This document shows positions 36,594 through 45,371 of a stretch of 64,000 bases of DNA, one piece after another; the stretch's first letter is position 1; every line of letters starts with the position of its first letter. Source of the stretch: Streptomyces sp. S4.7 (GTDB lineage Bacteria; Actinomycetota; Actinomycetes; Streptomycetales; Streptomycetaceae); the NCBI RefSeq assembly GCF_010384365.1, contig NZ_CP048397.1, positions 3,224,001 through 3,288,000 on the forward strand, in the 5' to 3' direction. The notes beneath the pieces are model-generated. The model worked only from the letters and a program-made list of their open reading frames with translations, was not told where the DNA came from and searched no databases. The position numbers were made by a program, and so were the translations under genes.

Positions 36594-37283
36594 ATGCGTT
36601 TCATGTTCGTCGGCGACTCGATGACCATCGGCCGCGCCGGCGACTTCACCTGGCGCTACCGGATGTGGCGGCACCTGAACGCGGCGTACGGCGGCCCGTT
36701 CGCGATCGTCGGCCCGCGCACCGGGCTGTACGACGCCCACGCCGACGCCCCGGTCTCGCACGCGTACGGCGACCCCGGCTTCCCCGCGAAGGCCTGGCCG
36801 CACCTCGCGGGCTGGGGCGAGGGCTGGCAGCACATGGCGCCGGTGGTCCGTGACGCCGTCGCCGCGCACCGCGCGGACATCCTGCTCGTCTCGCTCGGCC
36901 TGATAGACCTCGGCTTCTACACGGACAGCGACCGAACCGCGCTGTACGCGAGGGAGTTCATCGCCGAGGCACGGGCGGCGAATCCGCGCGTGCGGATCGT
37001 GCTGTTGCCGGTCATACCCAACACGCGCGCCGACACCGACCCGGAGTTCGCCACCGAGGTCGACCGCTTCAATGTCCTGCTGGCCAAGGCCGTCGCCGAT
37101 CTGGACAACGCGGCCTCCCCTCTGCTGCCGGCCTCGCGCCCCGCGTCGTACGACATCCACCGCGACACCTATGACGGGACCCACCCCGGCCCTTCGGGTG
37201 AGCATCTGCTCGCGGGGGCGTTCGCCGACGCGATGCACCAGGCGTGGGGGCTGGGCGCGCCGTATCCGTTCGCACGGCGATGA
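36594..37283 (+). CDS. SGNH/GDSL-family hydrolase
   Basis: A 229-residue esterase-like protein. The catalytic serine is in GDSMT at 7-11, a Gly-Leu-Ile-Asp block-III-like segment is near 100-103, and Asp-Gly-Thr-His-Pro near 196-200 carries the Asp and His of the triad. No signal peptide is seen, so it appears cytoplasmic. Substrate unknown, probably an ester of a sugar or lipid. It is divergent from the secreted propeller protein. Confidence 0.85.
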   Translation: MRFMFVGDSMTIGRAGDFTWRYRMWRHLNAAYGGPFAIVGPRTGLYDAHADAPVSHAYGDPGFPAKAWPHLAGWGEGWQHMAPVVRDAVAAHRADILLVSLGLIDLGFYTDSDRTALYAREFIAEARAANPRVRIVLLPVIPNTRADTDPEFATEVDRFNVLLAKAVADLDNAASPLLPASRPASYDIHRDTYDGTHPGPSGEHLLAGAFADAMHQAWGLGAPYPFARR

Positions 37284-37319
37284 GTTGGCGTACACGGGCA
37301 CCAACTCCCGTACGACGCG

Positions 37320-37493
37320 TCACCCGCGCCCGAGCGGGGTCCCGCACCCGCCGCAGTTCACCGGCCGCGGGCCGTCGTCCAGACGACCGCACTCCTCGCA
37401 GACCAGCTCCAGCATGCAGGGCGGTTCACCGCCCTGCACGACCTCGTCACCGGCGTCACGGTCACCGTCACCGCCACCGTTGCCGAAAGACAT
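37320..37493 (-). CDS. Small zinc-ribbon protein
   Basis: A 57-residue protein from ATG 37493 with a Gly/Asp-rich N-terminal half and a zinc ribbon formed by Cys-Glu-Glu-Cys and Cys-Gly-Gly-Cys. GGAGGTG lies about 8 nt upstream. Its role is unknown. It is convergent with the SGNH hydrolase gene. Confidence 0.65.
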   Translation of the reverse strand: MSFGNGGGDGDRDAGDEVVQGGEPPCMLELVCEECGRLDDGPRPVNCGGCGTPLGRG

Positions 37494-37575
37494 CGCCACG
37501 CACCTCCCCACCGCTCGCCGTCGCCCTCAACCCTACGCAAACCCCCCGTACCCCACCCCGTGAAGGAGACCCCTC

Positions 37576-38592
37576 GTGGACCGCGAGCCCGGTGAGCTGT
37601 ATCCGCCGATCGAGCCCTACGACCGGGGCATGCTCGATGTCGGCGACGGCAATCTCGTCCACTGGGAGGTCTGCGGCAACCCCGGCGGCAAGCCCGCGCT
37701 CGTCGTGCACGGCGGCCCCGGCTCCGGGTGCGGCCCGCGCGCACGGCGGTACTTCGACCCCGACCGCTACCGCCTCGTCCTCTTCGACCAGCGCAACTGC
37801 GGACGCAGCACCCCGCACGCGAGCGACCCCGCCGCCGACATGCGGCACAACACCACCGGTCATCTCCTCGCCGACATGGAGCGGTTGCGCGCGCACCTCG
37901 GGATCGGCAAGTGGCTGCTGTACGGCGGCTCCTGGGGCTCGACGCTGATCCTCGCGTACGCCGAGCGGCACCCGGACCGTGTCTCGGAGATCGTCATCCC
38001 GAGTGTCACCACCACCCGCCGCTCCGAGATCGACTGGCTCTACCGGGGCGCCGGCCAGATCTTCCCCGAAGCGTGGGCACGCTTCCGGGCCGGTGCCCCG
38101 GCCGATGACGCGCGGCCGGGCGGCCACCAGGACACTCCCGGTCTGCTCGCGGCGTACGCGCGTCTCACCGAGAGCCCCGACCCCGCCGTACGGGCCAGGG
38201 CCACCGCCGACTGGTGCGCCTGGGAGGACGCGGTGCTCTCGGGGGAACCGCACGGCTCCGCCGACCCGTACAGCGGCCGGCCCCCCGCCGCACGCCAGGC
38301 CCTCGTACGGATCTGTGCGCACTACTTCTCCCACGGCGCCTGGCTGGAGGAGGGCGCGCTGCTGCGCGACGCGGGACGGCTGGCGGGGATTCCGGGGGTG
38401 CTGATCCACGGCAGACACGACCTGTCCGGCCCGCTCGGCACCGCGTGGGACCTGGCCGCCGCCTGGCCCGACGCCCGTCTGGTCGTCGTGGAGGACGCGG
38501 GCCACAAGGGCGGCGCGACGATGCGCCGCGAGCAACTGGCCGCGCTCGACGCGTTCGCGGCGCCGGACGGTGGTTCGCGGGGCACCTGTTGA
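37576..38592 (+). CDS. pip: Prolyl aminopeptidase
   Basis: A 338-residue S33-family alpha/beta hydrolase that releases N-terminal proline. Signatures: HGGPGSG near 45, Phe-Asp-Gln-Arg-Asn-Cys-Gly-Arg-Ser near 70, nucleophile in GGSWGS near 117, Trp-Glu-Asp-Ala-Val-Leu-Ser-Gly-Glu, Gly-Arg-His-Asp for the acid and Gly-His for the base. GTG 37576 follows AAGGAGA. The end is followed by a palindrome at 38600-38617. Confidence 0.92.
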   Translation: MDREPGELYPPIEPYDRGMLDVGDGNLVHWEVCGNPGGKPALVVHGGPGSGCGPRARRYFDPDRYRLVLFDQRNCGRSTPHASDPAADMRHNTTGHLLADMERLRAHLGIGKWLLYGGSWGSTLILAYAERHPDRVSEIVIPSVTTTRRSEIDWLYRGAGQIFPEAWARFRAGAPADDARPGGHQDTPGLLAAYARLTESPDPAVRARATADWCAWEDAVLSGEPHGSADPYSGRPPAARQALVRICAHYFSHGAWLEEGALLRDAGRLAGIPGVLIHGRHDLSGPLGTAWDLAAAWPDARLVVVEDAGHKGGATMRREQLAALDAFAAPDGGSRGTC

Positions 38593-38599
38593 GGCCTTG

Positions 38600-38617
38600 C
38601 TTCGAGCGCGCTCGAAG
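38600..38617. promoter_or_regulatory. Perfect 18-bp palindrome
   Basis: CTTCGAGCGCGCTCGAAG lies 8 nt after the pip stop and 17 nt before the aldo/keto reductase start. It could be an operator for the reductase or a short terminator hairpin for pip; the symmetry without loop favours a protein-binding site. Confidence 0.5.
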
Positions 38618-38634
38618 GCGTTGGCTGTTGAGTC

Positions 38635-39618
<984 letters not shown>

Positions 39619-39631
39619 TGCCGCTACGGGA

Positions 39632-39655
39632 GGGCGCGGCCTCCGGGCCGCGCCC
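39632..39655. terminator. Bidirectional terminator
   Basis: GGGCGCGGC (39632-39640) and GCCGCGCCC (39647-39655), 9-bp stem with a 6-nt loop, between the convergent reductase and small membrane protein genes. Confidence 0.65.
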
Positions 39656-39677
39656 CCTGACGGTCGCGGGACGGTCG

Positions 39678-39764
39678 CTAGCCGACCGCTCCCGCCACGG
39701 CGACGATCACGAACATCAGCACCAGCGCGGCGGCCATGATCCGGTTCCGGGTTTTGGGGTCCAC
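39678..39764 (-). CDS. 28-residue single-span membrane peptide
   Basis: GTG 39764 to TAG 39678-39680 encodes Met-Asp-Pro-Lys-Thr-Arg-Asn-Arg-Ile followed by a hydrophobic segment of Ala, Leu, Val, Met, Phe and Ile and a Gly-rich end. A basic N-terminus plus one membrane span is typical of real tiny membrane proteins. It starts 9 nt after the thpR stop, so it is probably expressed with it. No ribosome binding site is seen. Confidence 0.55.
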   Translation of the reverse strand: MDPKTRNRIMAAALVLMFVIVAVAGAVG

Positions 39765-39773
39765 GCGTCGAGG

Positions 39774-40358
39774 TTAACGGCCGCCGTCGGCGGGACTCGC
39801 GGTGGGGCAGCGCACCAGCGTCTCGTACCGCGGCTGCTCCCCCGGCACTCCGGCCACGGGCAGCCGGCTCCGTACGAGCGCCAGCTCCCCGACCTCCCAC
39901 GGCGTGCCCTCGAAGCCGTCGAGCGCGGCAGCGTACGGGCGCAGGTCGGTCTCGGTCCGGGTACGGGCCAGCGTGAGATGCGGCCGGTAGGTCCGGTGCT
40001 CCTCCATCGCCAGCCCCGTCCGGCGCGCGGCGGCGTCGGCGCGTTCGGCGAGCCGCCGCAGCTCGGCGATGCCCCCGGCGGCGCCGGCCCACAGCGCGCG
40101 CCCGCCGAAGTGTCCGCCGCCGCGCAGCCGCAGCGGGAAGGCTCGCGTCCGGTGCGCCGCACGCTCCAGCCGCTCGGTCAGCTCGGGCACGAGCGCCTCG
40201 TCGACCTCCCCCATGAAGGCGAGCGTGAAGTGCCACCCCGCCCGCCCGGTCCACCGCATCCCATCGGCCCCGGGAAGCCCCCGCACCCGCAGGTCGACGG
40301 CCTCGGCGAGTTCGTCGACGGCGTGGGCGGGCGGCAGCACGGCGGCGAAGAGACGCAT
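39774..40358 (-). CDS. thpR: RNA 2',3'-cyclic phosphodiesterase
   Basis: A 194-residue 2H phosphoesterase. The two His-x-Thr motifs are present: HFTLAF near 44 and HLTLAR near 128. Family members hydrolyse 2',3'-cyclic phosphodiesters and may ligate tRNA halves; the physiological role in bacteria is unsettled. ATG 40358 begins the conserved Met-Arg-Leu-Phe-Ala-Ala. Confidence 0.92.
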   Translation of the reverse strand: MRLFAAVLPPAHAVDELAEAVDLRVRGLPGADGMRWTGRAGWHFTLAFMGEVDEALVPELTERLERAAHRTRAFPLRLRGGGHFGGRALWAGAAGGIAELRRLAERADAAARRTGLAMEEHRTYRPHLTLARTRTETDLRPYAAALDGFEGTPWEVGELALVRSRLPVAGVPGEQPRYETLVRCPTASPADGGR

Positions 40359-40456
40359 GCCGGCCAGTCTGGCAGCCCGGCGTGACCGAGTCACCGTGGT
40401 TATCGTTGTACCGCGCGGCTGCCGAATCGCGTACGGCGGCGGGGAGGAGCGCCACG

Positions 40457-41059
40457 ATGACCGTCGTAGAGACCGACAGGATCGCCATGGCCGACGAGAG
40501 CGACGACAAGGACAAGCTGACTCTGGACAGGATGTTCGAGTGGCTTGAGCAGTTGCCCGTCCCCGAGGGATACAAGGCCGAGATCGTCGGGGGGAACGTC
40601 TTCATGGCGCCGCAACGGGACACCCATTGGGAGATCATCCTGGATCTCGTCGAGCAGCTACGGGCTTCCCGCTACGCGCGCAGCCGGGTCAAGTCCGATG
40701 TCCGCTTCGACTTTCCCGGGCACCTGAACGGCTTCGCCTGCGATGTCGTCGCACTGTCCGGCGAAGCGGTGAAGAACGCCAAGGGTCTCTGGGACTGCGA
40801 GGACATCGAGTTGGTGGCCGAGGTGATCTCCAAGTCGACCGCGCTCAACGACTACGGCCCGAAGAAGGCCGCCTACGCGACCGCCGGCGTGCCCGTCTAC
40901 CTCGTCGTCGATCCGTACGTCGGCCGCTGCCGCGTCTTCACCGAACCGAAGAAGGACGAGTACGCCGTCGACCGGACCGTCGACTTCGGTGAGGAGATCA
41001 AGCTCAAGGACACCGTGGTCGGTCTCACCCTCAAGACCGACGAGTTCCCGCGCGGCTGA
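40457..41059 (+). CDS. Uma2-family (DUF820) putative endonuclease
   Basis: A 200-residue Uma2 protein with a PD-(D/E)XK-like fold: Tyr-Lys-Ala-Glu-Ile-Val-Gly-Gly-Asn near 35, the Asp of Ser-Asp-Val-Arg-Phe-Asp near 77, and Glu-Val-Ile-Ser-Lys-Ser near 118-123. Uma2 proteins are very abundant in Streptomyces and their function is unknown. ATG 40457 follows GGAGGAGC. A decayed relative lies 8 kb away at 32445-32723. Confidence 0.88.
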   Translation: MTVVETDRIAMADESDDKDKLTLDRMFEWLEQLPVPEGYKAEIVGGNVFMAPQRDTHWEIILDLVEQLRASRYARSRVKSDVRFDFPGHLNGFACDVVALSGEAVKNAKGLWDCEDIELVAEVISKSTALNDYGPKKAAYATAGVPVYLVVDPYVGRCRVFTEPKKDEYAVDRTVDFGEEIKLKDTVVGLTLKTDEFPRG

Positions 41060-41069
41060 CCTCGGCCGC

Positions 41070-41102
41070 GCCCGCTCCCCCGAGCCCCCCGGGCGAGCGG
41101 GC
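41070..41102. terminator. Bidirectional terminator
   Basis: GCCCGCTC (41070-41077) pairs with GAGCGGGC (41095-41102) around a 17-nt loop, between the convergent Uma2 and MFS genes. Confidence 0.5.
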
Positions 41103-41110
41103 GACAGCAC

Positions 41111-42463
41111 TCACGCCGCCGTCGTCAGTGGCTGTTCCCGCTGGACGAACGTCACATGGCGGTGGCCACGGCGCAGGTCGATCCTGACGCGGAGGCCGCC
41201 GACCCGGGCGAGCATCACTCCCACGCCCACCGCCGCCAGCGCGGCGACCGCGCCGCCGGAGGCGAAACCGACCCTGGGGCCGTAGGTGTCGGTGACCCAG
41301 CCGACGATCGGGGCGCCCAGTGGCGTACCGCCCGTGAAGACCATCATGAACAGGGCCATCACCCGGCCGCGCATGGCCGGGTCCGTGGTCATCTGGATGC
41401 TGGAGTTGGCGGTGACATTGACCGTCAGGCCGCACATGCCGACCGGCACGAGCAGCGCAGCGAAGAGCCAGAACGTCGGCGCGAACGCGGTCACGATCTC
41501 CAGCACACCGAAGAGGACCGCCGCCGCGACCAGCAGCCGCATCCGGGAGGTGCCCCGGCGGGCCGCGAGCAGGGCGCCGATCAGGGAGCCGATCGCCATC
41601 AGGGTGTTGAGCAGGCCGTACGTACCGGCGCCGGCGTGGTAGACGTCGTCCGCGAAGGCCGACAGCCAGATCGGGAAGTTGAAGCCGAAGGTGCCGATGA
41701 ACCCGACGAGCACGATCGGCCAGATCAGCTCGGGCCTGCCCGCCACGTAACGCAGCCCCTCCCGCAGCTGGCCCTTGCCGCGTGGGGTGCGTTCGACCTT
41801 CAGCAGTTCGGAGTTGCGCATCAGCAGCAGGGCGGTGAGCGGGGCGATGAACGACAGTCCGTTGAGGAGGAAGGCGTAACCGCTGCCGACGGCGGTGATC
41901 AGCACACCGGCGACGGCCGGGCCCACGAGCCGGGCGGACTGGAAGTTGGCCGAGTTCAGGCTGACGGCGTTACGGAGCTGGTCCGGCCCGACCATCTCGT
42001 GCACGAACGACTGCCGTGCCGGGTTGTCGACCACCGTGACCAGACCGAGTACGAAGGCCGTGGCGTACACGTGCCAGACCTGGACCTGACCGCTGAGGGT
42101 GAGCGCGGCGAGCGCGAGTCCGGTGACTCCCATCGCGGCCTGGGTGCCGAGCAGCAGGGTGCGCTTGTTGCACCGGTCGGCTATGACGCCGCCGTACAGG
42201 CCGAAGAGCAGCATCGGCAGGAATTGGAGGGCCGTGGTGATACCGACGGCCGTGGAGGATCCGGTGAGGGTGAGCACCAGCCAGTCCTGGGCGATGCGCT
42301 GCATCCAGGTGCCGGTGTTCGACACGACCTGTCCGGTGGCGAAGAGCCGGTAGTTACGGATCCTCAGCGAGCTGAACATGCTCGTGCGGGGCTGTTCGGT
42401 CTGTTCGACGGGGTCGGGGGTGGTCGGTGCGGGGGCGGAGTCTGCTCCGGATCCCGTACTCAA
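41111..42463 (-). CDS. MFS transporter (enterobactin-exporter/MDR-like)
   Basis: A 450-residue major-facilitator protein with about 11-12 transmembrane helices between 35 and 425. The loop Tyr-Gly-Gly-Val-Ile-Ala-Asp-Arg near 90-97 and Asp-Asn-Pro-Ala-Arg-Gln near 146 are typical of the MFS_3 (EntS-like) group, which exports siderophores or drugs. Start is TTG 42463 behind GGAGG. It follows the MarR gene by 43 nt on the same strand, a common regulated drug-exporter arrangement. Confidence 0.9.
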   Translation of the reverse strand: MSTGSGADSAPAPTTPDPVEQTEQPRTSMFSSLRIRNYRLFATGQVVSNTGTWMQRIAQDWLVLTLTGSSTAVGITTALQFLPMLLFGLYGGVIADRCNKRTLLLGTQAAMGVTGLALAALTLSGQVQVWHVYATAFVLGLVTVVDNPARQSFVHEMVGPDQLRNAVSLNSANFQSARLVGPAVAGVLITAVGSGYAFLLNGLSFIAPLTALLLMRNSELLKVERTPRGKGQLREGLRYVAGRPELIWPIVLVGFIGTFGFNFPIWLSAFADDVYHAGAGTYGLLNTLMAIGSLIGALLAARRGTSRMRLLVAAAVLFGVLEIVTAFAPTFWLFAALLVPVGMCGLTVNVTANSSIQMTTDPAMRGRVMALFMMVFTGGTPLGAPIVGWVTDTYGPRVGFASGGAVAALAAVGVGVMLARVGGLRVRIDLRRGHRHVTFVQREQPLTTAA

Positions 42464-42506
42464 AGTTGGTTCGCCTCCTCGGCGTGGACAGTGTGCTTCT
42501 ACGGGC

Positions 42507-42944
42507 CTACAGGTGCGCGAGCTTCTCCAGCACCGGCGCGGCGGCGCGGAGCTTGGACCATTCGTCCTCGTCCAGGCCCTCGGCCACGGCGGTCAGCCAG
42601 GCGTTGCGCTTGCGGCGGCTCTCTTCGAGCATGGCTTCGGCCCGCTCGGTCGACGTGACCACCTTCTGGCGGCGGTCGTCGGGGTGCGGCTCCAGCCGGA
42701 CCAGTCCCTTGGCTTCGAGCAGGGCGACGATCCGGGTCATCGACGGCGGCTGTACGTGCTCCTTGCGGGCCAGCTCACCGGGTGTCGCCGAGCCGCAGCG
42801 GGCGAGGGTGCCGAGCACCGACATCTCGGTCGGGCTCAGCGACTCGTCGACGCGCTGGTGTTTGAGGCGCCGGCCCAGCCGCATGACGGCCGAGCGGAGT
42901 GCGTTCACGGCGGCCGCGTCGTCGCCGTGGGATAGATCAGGCAT
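42507..42944 (-). CDS. MarR-family regulator
   Basis: A 145-residue winged-helix MarR protein: helix-turn-helix at about 50-75 (Thr-Pro-Gly-Glu-Leu-Ala-Arg-Lys) and wing with Asp-Asp-Arg-Arg near 100. First gene of the marR-MFS operon. A 28-bp dyad begins 5 nt upstream of the ATG, so it very likely represses its own operon and is released by a substrate of the exporter. Confidence 0.92.
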   Translation of the reverse strand: MPDLSHGDDAAAVNALRSAVMRLGRRLKHQRVDESLSPTEMSVLGTLARCGSATPGELARKEHVQPPSMTRIVALLEAKGLVRLEPHPDDRRQKVVTSTERAEAMLEESRRKRNAWLTAVAEGLDEDEWSKLRAAAPVLEKLAHL

Positions 42945-42948
42945 GTTG

Positions 42949-42976
42949 TTTAGCCTAACTCATTACCTTGGCTAAA
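42949..42976. promoter_or_regulatory. MarR operator
   Basis: TTTAGCC (42949-42955) and GGCTAAA (42970-42976) form a dyad directly before the marR start codon in an AT-rich stretch. Confidence 0.7.
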
Positions 42977-43037
42977 GAAAACGGAAAACGGCCCTCCGCG
43001 CCAGGGCTCACAGATCCCACACATCGAGCGCCCGCAG

Positions 43038-43055
43038 CTCACTCGTACGAGTGAG
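43038..43055. promoter_or_regulatory. Perfect 18-bp palindrome
   Basis: CTCACTCGTACGAGTGAG lies 54 bp before the small ribbon-helix-helix-like gene. Its core CTCGTACGAGTGA also occurs at 2186-2198. It is probably a protein-binding site. Confidence 0.55.
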
Positions 43056-43108
43056 ACAGGCGCGGAAAGTGACCCAACGGCCCGCACGTGCCCGCGACCC
43101 TGGTCGGC

Positions 43109-43291
43109 ATGGGATCGACGGTGCTCAGCCTGCGGATAGACGGTGAGCTGCTCGACCGGCTTCGGCAACACGCCGCCAGACGCGGAATGAGCGTCCAGGA
43201 CTACGTGGTCGGGACGCTCATGCGCGACGATTTCGACGAACGCTTCAGGGCGGCCGTCGACGAGACGGAGAGGTTCTACGGCGCGGCGTGA
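43109..43291 (+). CDS. Small ribbon-helix-helix-like protein
   Basis: A 60-residue protein: a Val-Leu-Ser-Leu-Arg-Ile strand, then helices Leu-Leu-Asp-Arg-Leu-Arg-Gln-His-Ala and Met-Ser-Val-Gln-Asp-Tyr-Val, then an acidic tail. This is the CopG/Arc arrangement of small DNA-binding proteins and antitoxins. No toxin gene is adjacent. The palindrome at 43038-43055 could be its own operator. ATG 43109 was preferred to GTG 43088. Confidence 0.65.
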   Translation: MGSTVLSLRIDGELLDRLRQHAARRGMSVQDYVVGTLMRDDFDERFRAAVDETERFYGAA

Positions 43292-43328
43292 CGCCGGGAC
43301 AAAACGCCCGCGGGGCGAGCCGGCCCTC

Positions 43329-44747
43329 TTATGTGAGGCCCAGCGCCGGCATCGCGTAGTAGAAGACGAACACGGCCGACACGACGTACATCGCCACCGG
43401 CACCTCGCGGCCCCGGCCCGCCGCCAGCCGCAGCAGGCTGAAGGTGATGAAGCCGATGCCGATGCCGTTGGTGATCGAGTACGTGAACGGCATGGTCACC
43501 ATCGCCAGGAACGCGGGCACGGCGACGGTGAAGTCGCTCCAGTCGATGTCCTTGACCGATCCGGCGAGGATCAGGAAGCCGACCGCCACCAGTGCGGGCG
43601 TCGCCGCCTGGGACGGGACCATCGTCGCGATCGGTGTGAGGAACAGCGACAGCGAGAAGAGCGCACCCGTCACGACGGACGCCAGTCCGGTCCTGGCCCC
43701 CTCGCCGACACCCGCCGTGGACTCCACGAAGCAGGTGGTGGCGGAGGACGAGGTGGCGCCGCCGGACGCGACGGCGATGCCGTCCACGAACAGCACCCGG
43801 TTGATGCCGGGCAGCCGGCCCTTCTCGTCCATCAGCTTCGCCTCGTCGCCGACGCCGAGGATCGTGCCCATCGCGTCGAAGAACGTGGCCAGCAGCACGG
43901 TGAAGACGAAGAGGAGGCCGGTGAGGACGCCGACCTTCCCGAAGCCGCCGAAGAGACTGAGCTCGCCGATCAGCCCGAAGTCCGGCATGTCCACGGGGTT
44001 GCCCGGCCACTTCGGCGTCGTCAGGCCCCAGCTCGGCACCTCGGCGACCGCCTCGACGACGAGCGCGACCACCGTCATCGTGACGATCGAGATCAGGATC
44101 GCGCCGGGCACCTTGCGGATGATCAGCGCGAGCGTGAGCAGCGCGCCGAGCGCGAAGACCAGCACGGGCCAGCCGTTGAGGTGGCCGTCGGAGCCGAGCT
44201 GGAGCGGCACGGTGGTCCTGGCGGCGTCCGGGATACGGGAGACGAAGCCGGAGTCGACCAGACCGATCAGCATGATGAAGAGGCCGATACCGATCGCGAT
44301 GCCCTTGCGGAGACTGGCCGGTACGGCGTTCATCACCCGTTCCCGCAGCCCGGTCGCGACCAGCAGCATCACCAGGAAACCGGCCAGGACGACCATGCCC
44401 ATCGCGTCGGGCCAGCTCATCCTCGGGGCCAGCTGGAGCGCCACGACCGTGTTCACCCCGAGCCCGGCGGCGAGCGCGATCGGCACATTGCCGATGACGC
44501 CCATCAGGAGGGTGGCGAAGGCCGCGGTCAGCACGGTGGCGGTGACCAGCTGCCCGCCGTCGAGCTGGTTGCCGTACATGTCCTTCGCGCTGCCGAGGAT
44601 GATCGGGTTCAGCACGATGATGTAGGCCATCGCGAAGAAGGTGGCGAAGCCGCCGCGGACCTCGCGGGCGACGGTGGAACCGCGCTCCGAGATCCTGAAG
44701 AAGCGGTCCATGGCGACCGGGGCGGTGGCCTTGTCCTGGACGGGCAT
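43329..44747 (-). CDS. NCS2/AzgA-type purine permease
   Basis: A 472-residue membrane protein with about 12-14 transmembrane helices. Family marks include Phe-Phe-Ala-Met-Ala-Tyr-Ile-Ile-Val-Leu-Asn-Pro near 37-48, Ala-Gly-Leu-Gly-Val-Asn near 93-98, Phe-Phe-Asp-Ala-Met-Gly-Thr near 293 and Thr-Cys-Phe-Val-Glu-Ser near 341. AzgA-like proteins import adenine, guanine or hypoxanthine with protons. ATG 44747 has GAGGG at 7 nt; longer starts at 44783/44789 lack a ribosome binding site. Confidence 0.92.
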   Translation of the reverse strand: MPVQDKATAPVAMDRFFRISERGSTVAREVRGGFATFFAMAYIIVLNPIILGSAKDMYGNQLDGGQLVTATVLTAAFATLLMGVIGNVPIALAAGLGVNTVVALQLAPRMSWPDAMGMVVLAGFLVMLLVATGLRERVMNAVPASLRKGIAIGIGLFIMLIGLVDSGFVSRIPDAARTTVPLQLGSDGHLNGWPVLVFALGALLTLALIIRKVPGAILISIVTMTVVALVVEAVAEVPSWGLTTPKWPGNPVDMPDFGLIGELSLFGGFGKVGVLTGLLFVFTVLLATFFDAMGTILGVGDEAKLMDEKGRLPGINRVLFVDGIAVASGGATSSSATTCFVESTAGVGEGARTGLASVVTGALFSLSLFLTPIATMVPSQAATPALVAVGFLILAGSVKDIDWSDFTVAVPAFLAMVTMPFTYSITNGIGIGFITFSLLRLAAGRGREVPVAMYVVSAVFVFYYAMPALGLT

Positions 44748-44943
44748 GCGCAACCCTCGGTCGTCGTGGTCATCGGCTGTCATGTTCATCGGCTGTTCGA
44801 GCGAATGGAACCGGCCATGCGGAACGGGCCATCCCGCAAAACCGTTTCAGTATGAACAGATGGACCGGTGATCGCTATCTCCGCGCGTAGAGCCGTGCGG
44901 GACCGCGCCCGAGCGGGCCGGGGCCGCCGCATACACTGACGCC

Positions 44944-45273
44944 ATGGCCAAATGGACCCCGACGCATGAGGCACCCGAGCCCCTGGAGGGACCGGTCGTC
45001 CCGACCATCGTCGGCGGCACCCTCATCTGGTTCGTCCTCTTCCTCGTGCAGATCCCGTTCTACGGCTGGTTCGACGACCACGGGCACCTCTGGTGGGTAT
45101 GGACCTGTCTGGCCGGCGCCGGGCTGGGGCTGATCGGCATCTGGTACGTCCTCAGGCGCGACGCCGCCATCAGGCGCACGGCCCGGGAGACGGACACAAA
45201 GTCCGGCACCGCGCGGGGCGACGGACCGGGGTCGGACACCGGCGGCGGCTCCGCCGGGGACCCCGCGCCGTAA
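44944..45273 (+). CDS. DUF2530 membrane protein
   Basis: A 109-residue protein with two transmembrane segments (about 20-40 and 48-68) after Pro-Val-Val-Pro-Thr-Ile-Val-Gly-Gly-Thr, and a hydrophilic Gly/Asp tail. This matches DUF2530, often located beside a purine permease in actinobacteria. TACACT at 44932-44937 is 6 nt before ATG 44944, so the mRNA is probably leaderless. Confidence 0.85.
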   Translation: MAKWTPTHEAPEPLEGPVVPTIVGGTLIWFVLFLVQIPFYGWFDDHGHLWWVWTCLAGAGLGLIGIWYVLRRDAAIRRTARETDTKSGTARGDGPGSDTGGGSAGDPAP

Positions 45274-45371
45274 TGCCCTGGGACGACTAGTGGCCGTACC
45301 TCTCGTACCTCGGTCGGATCTTCGGGCCCCCCGGCGGGTAAACGCCCCCGCGCGGCCGTAACGTCAACCCC

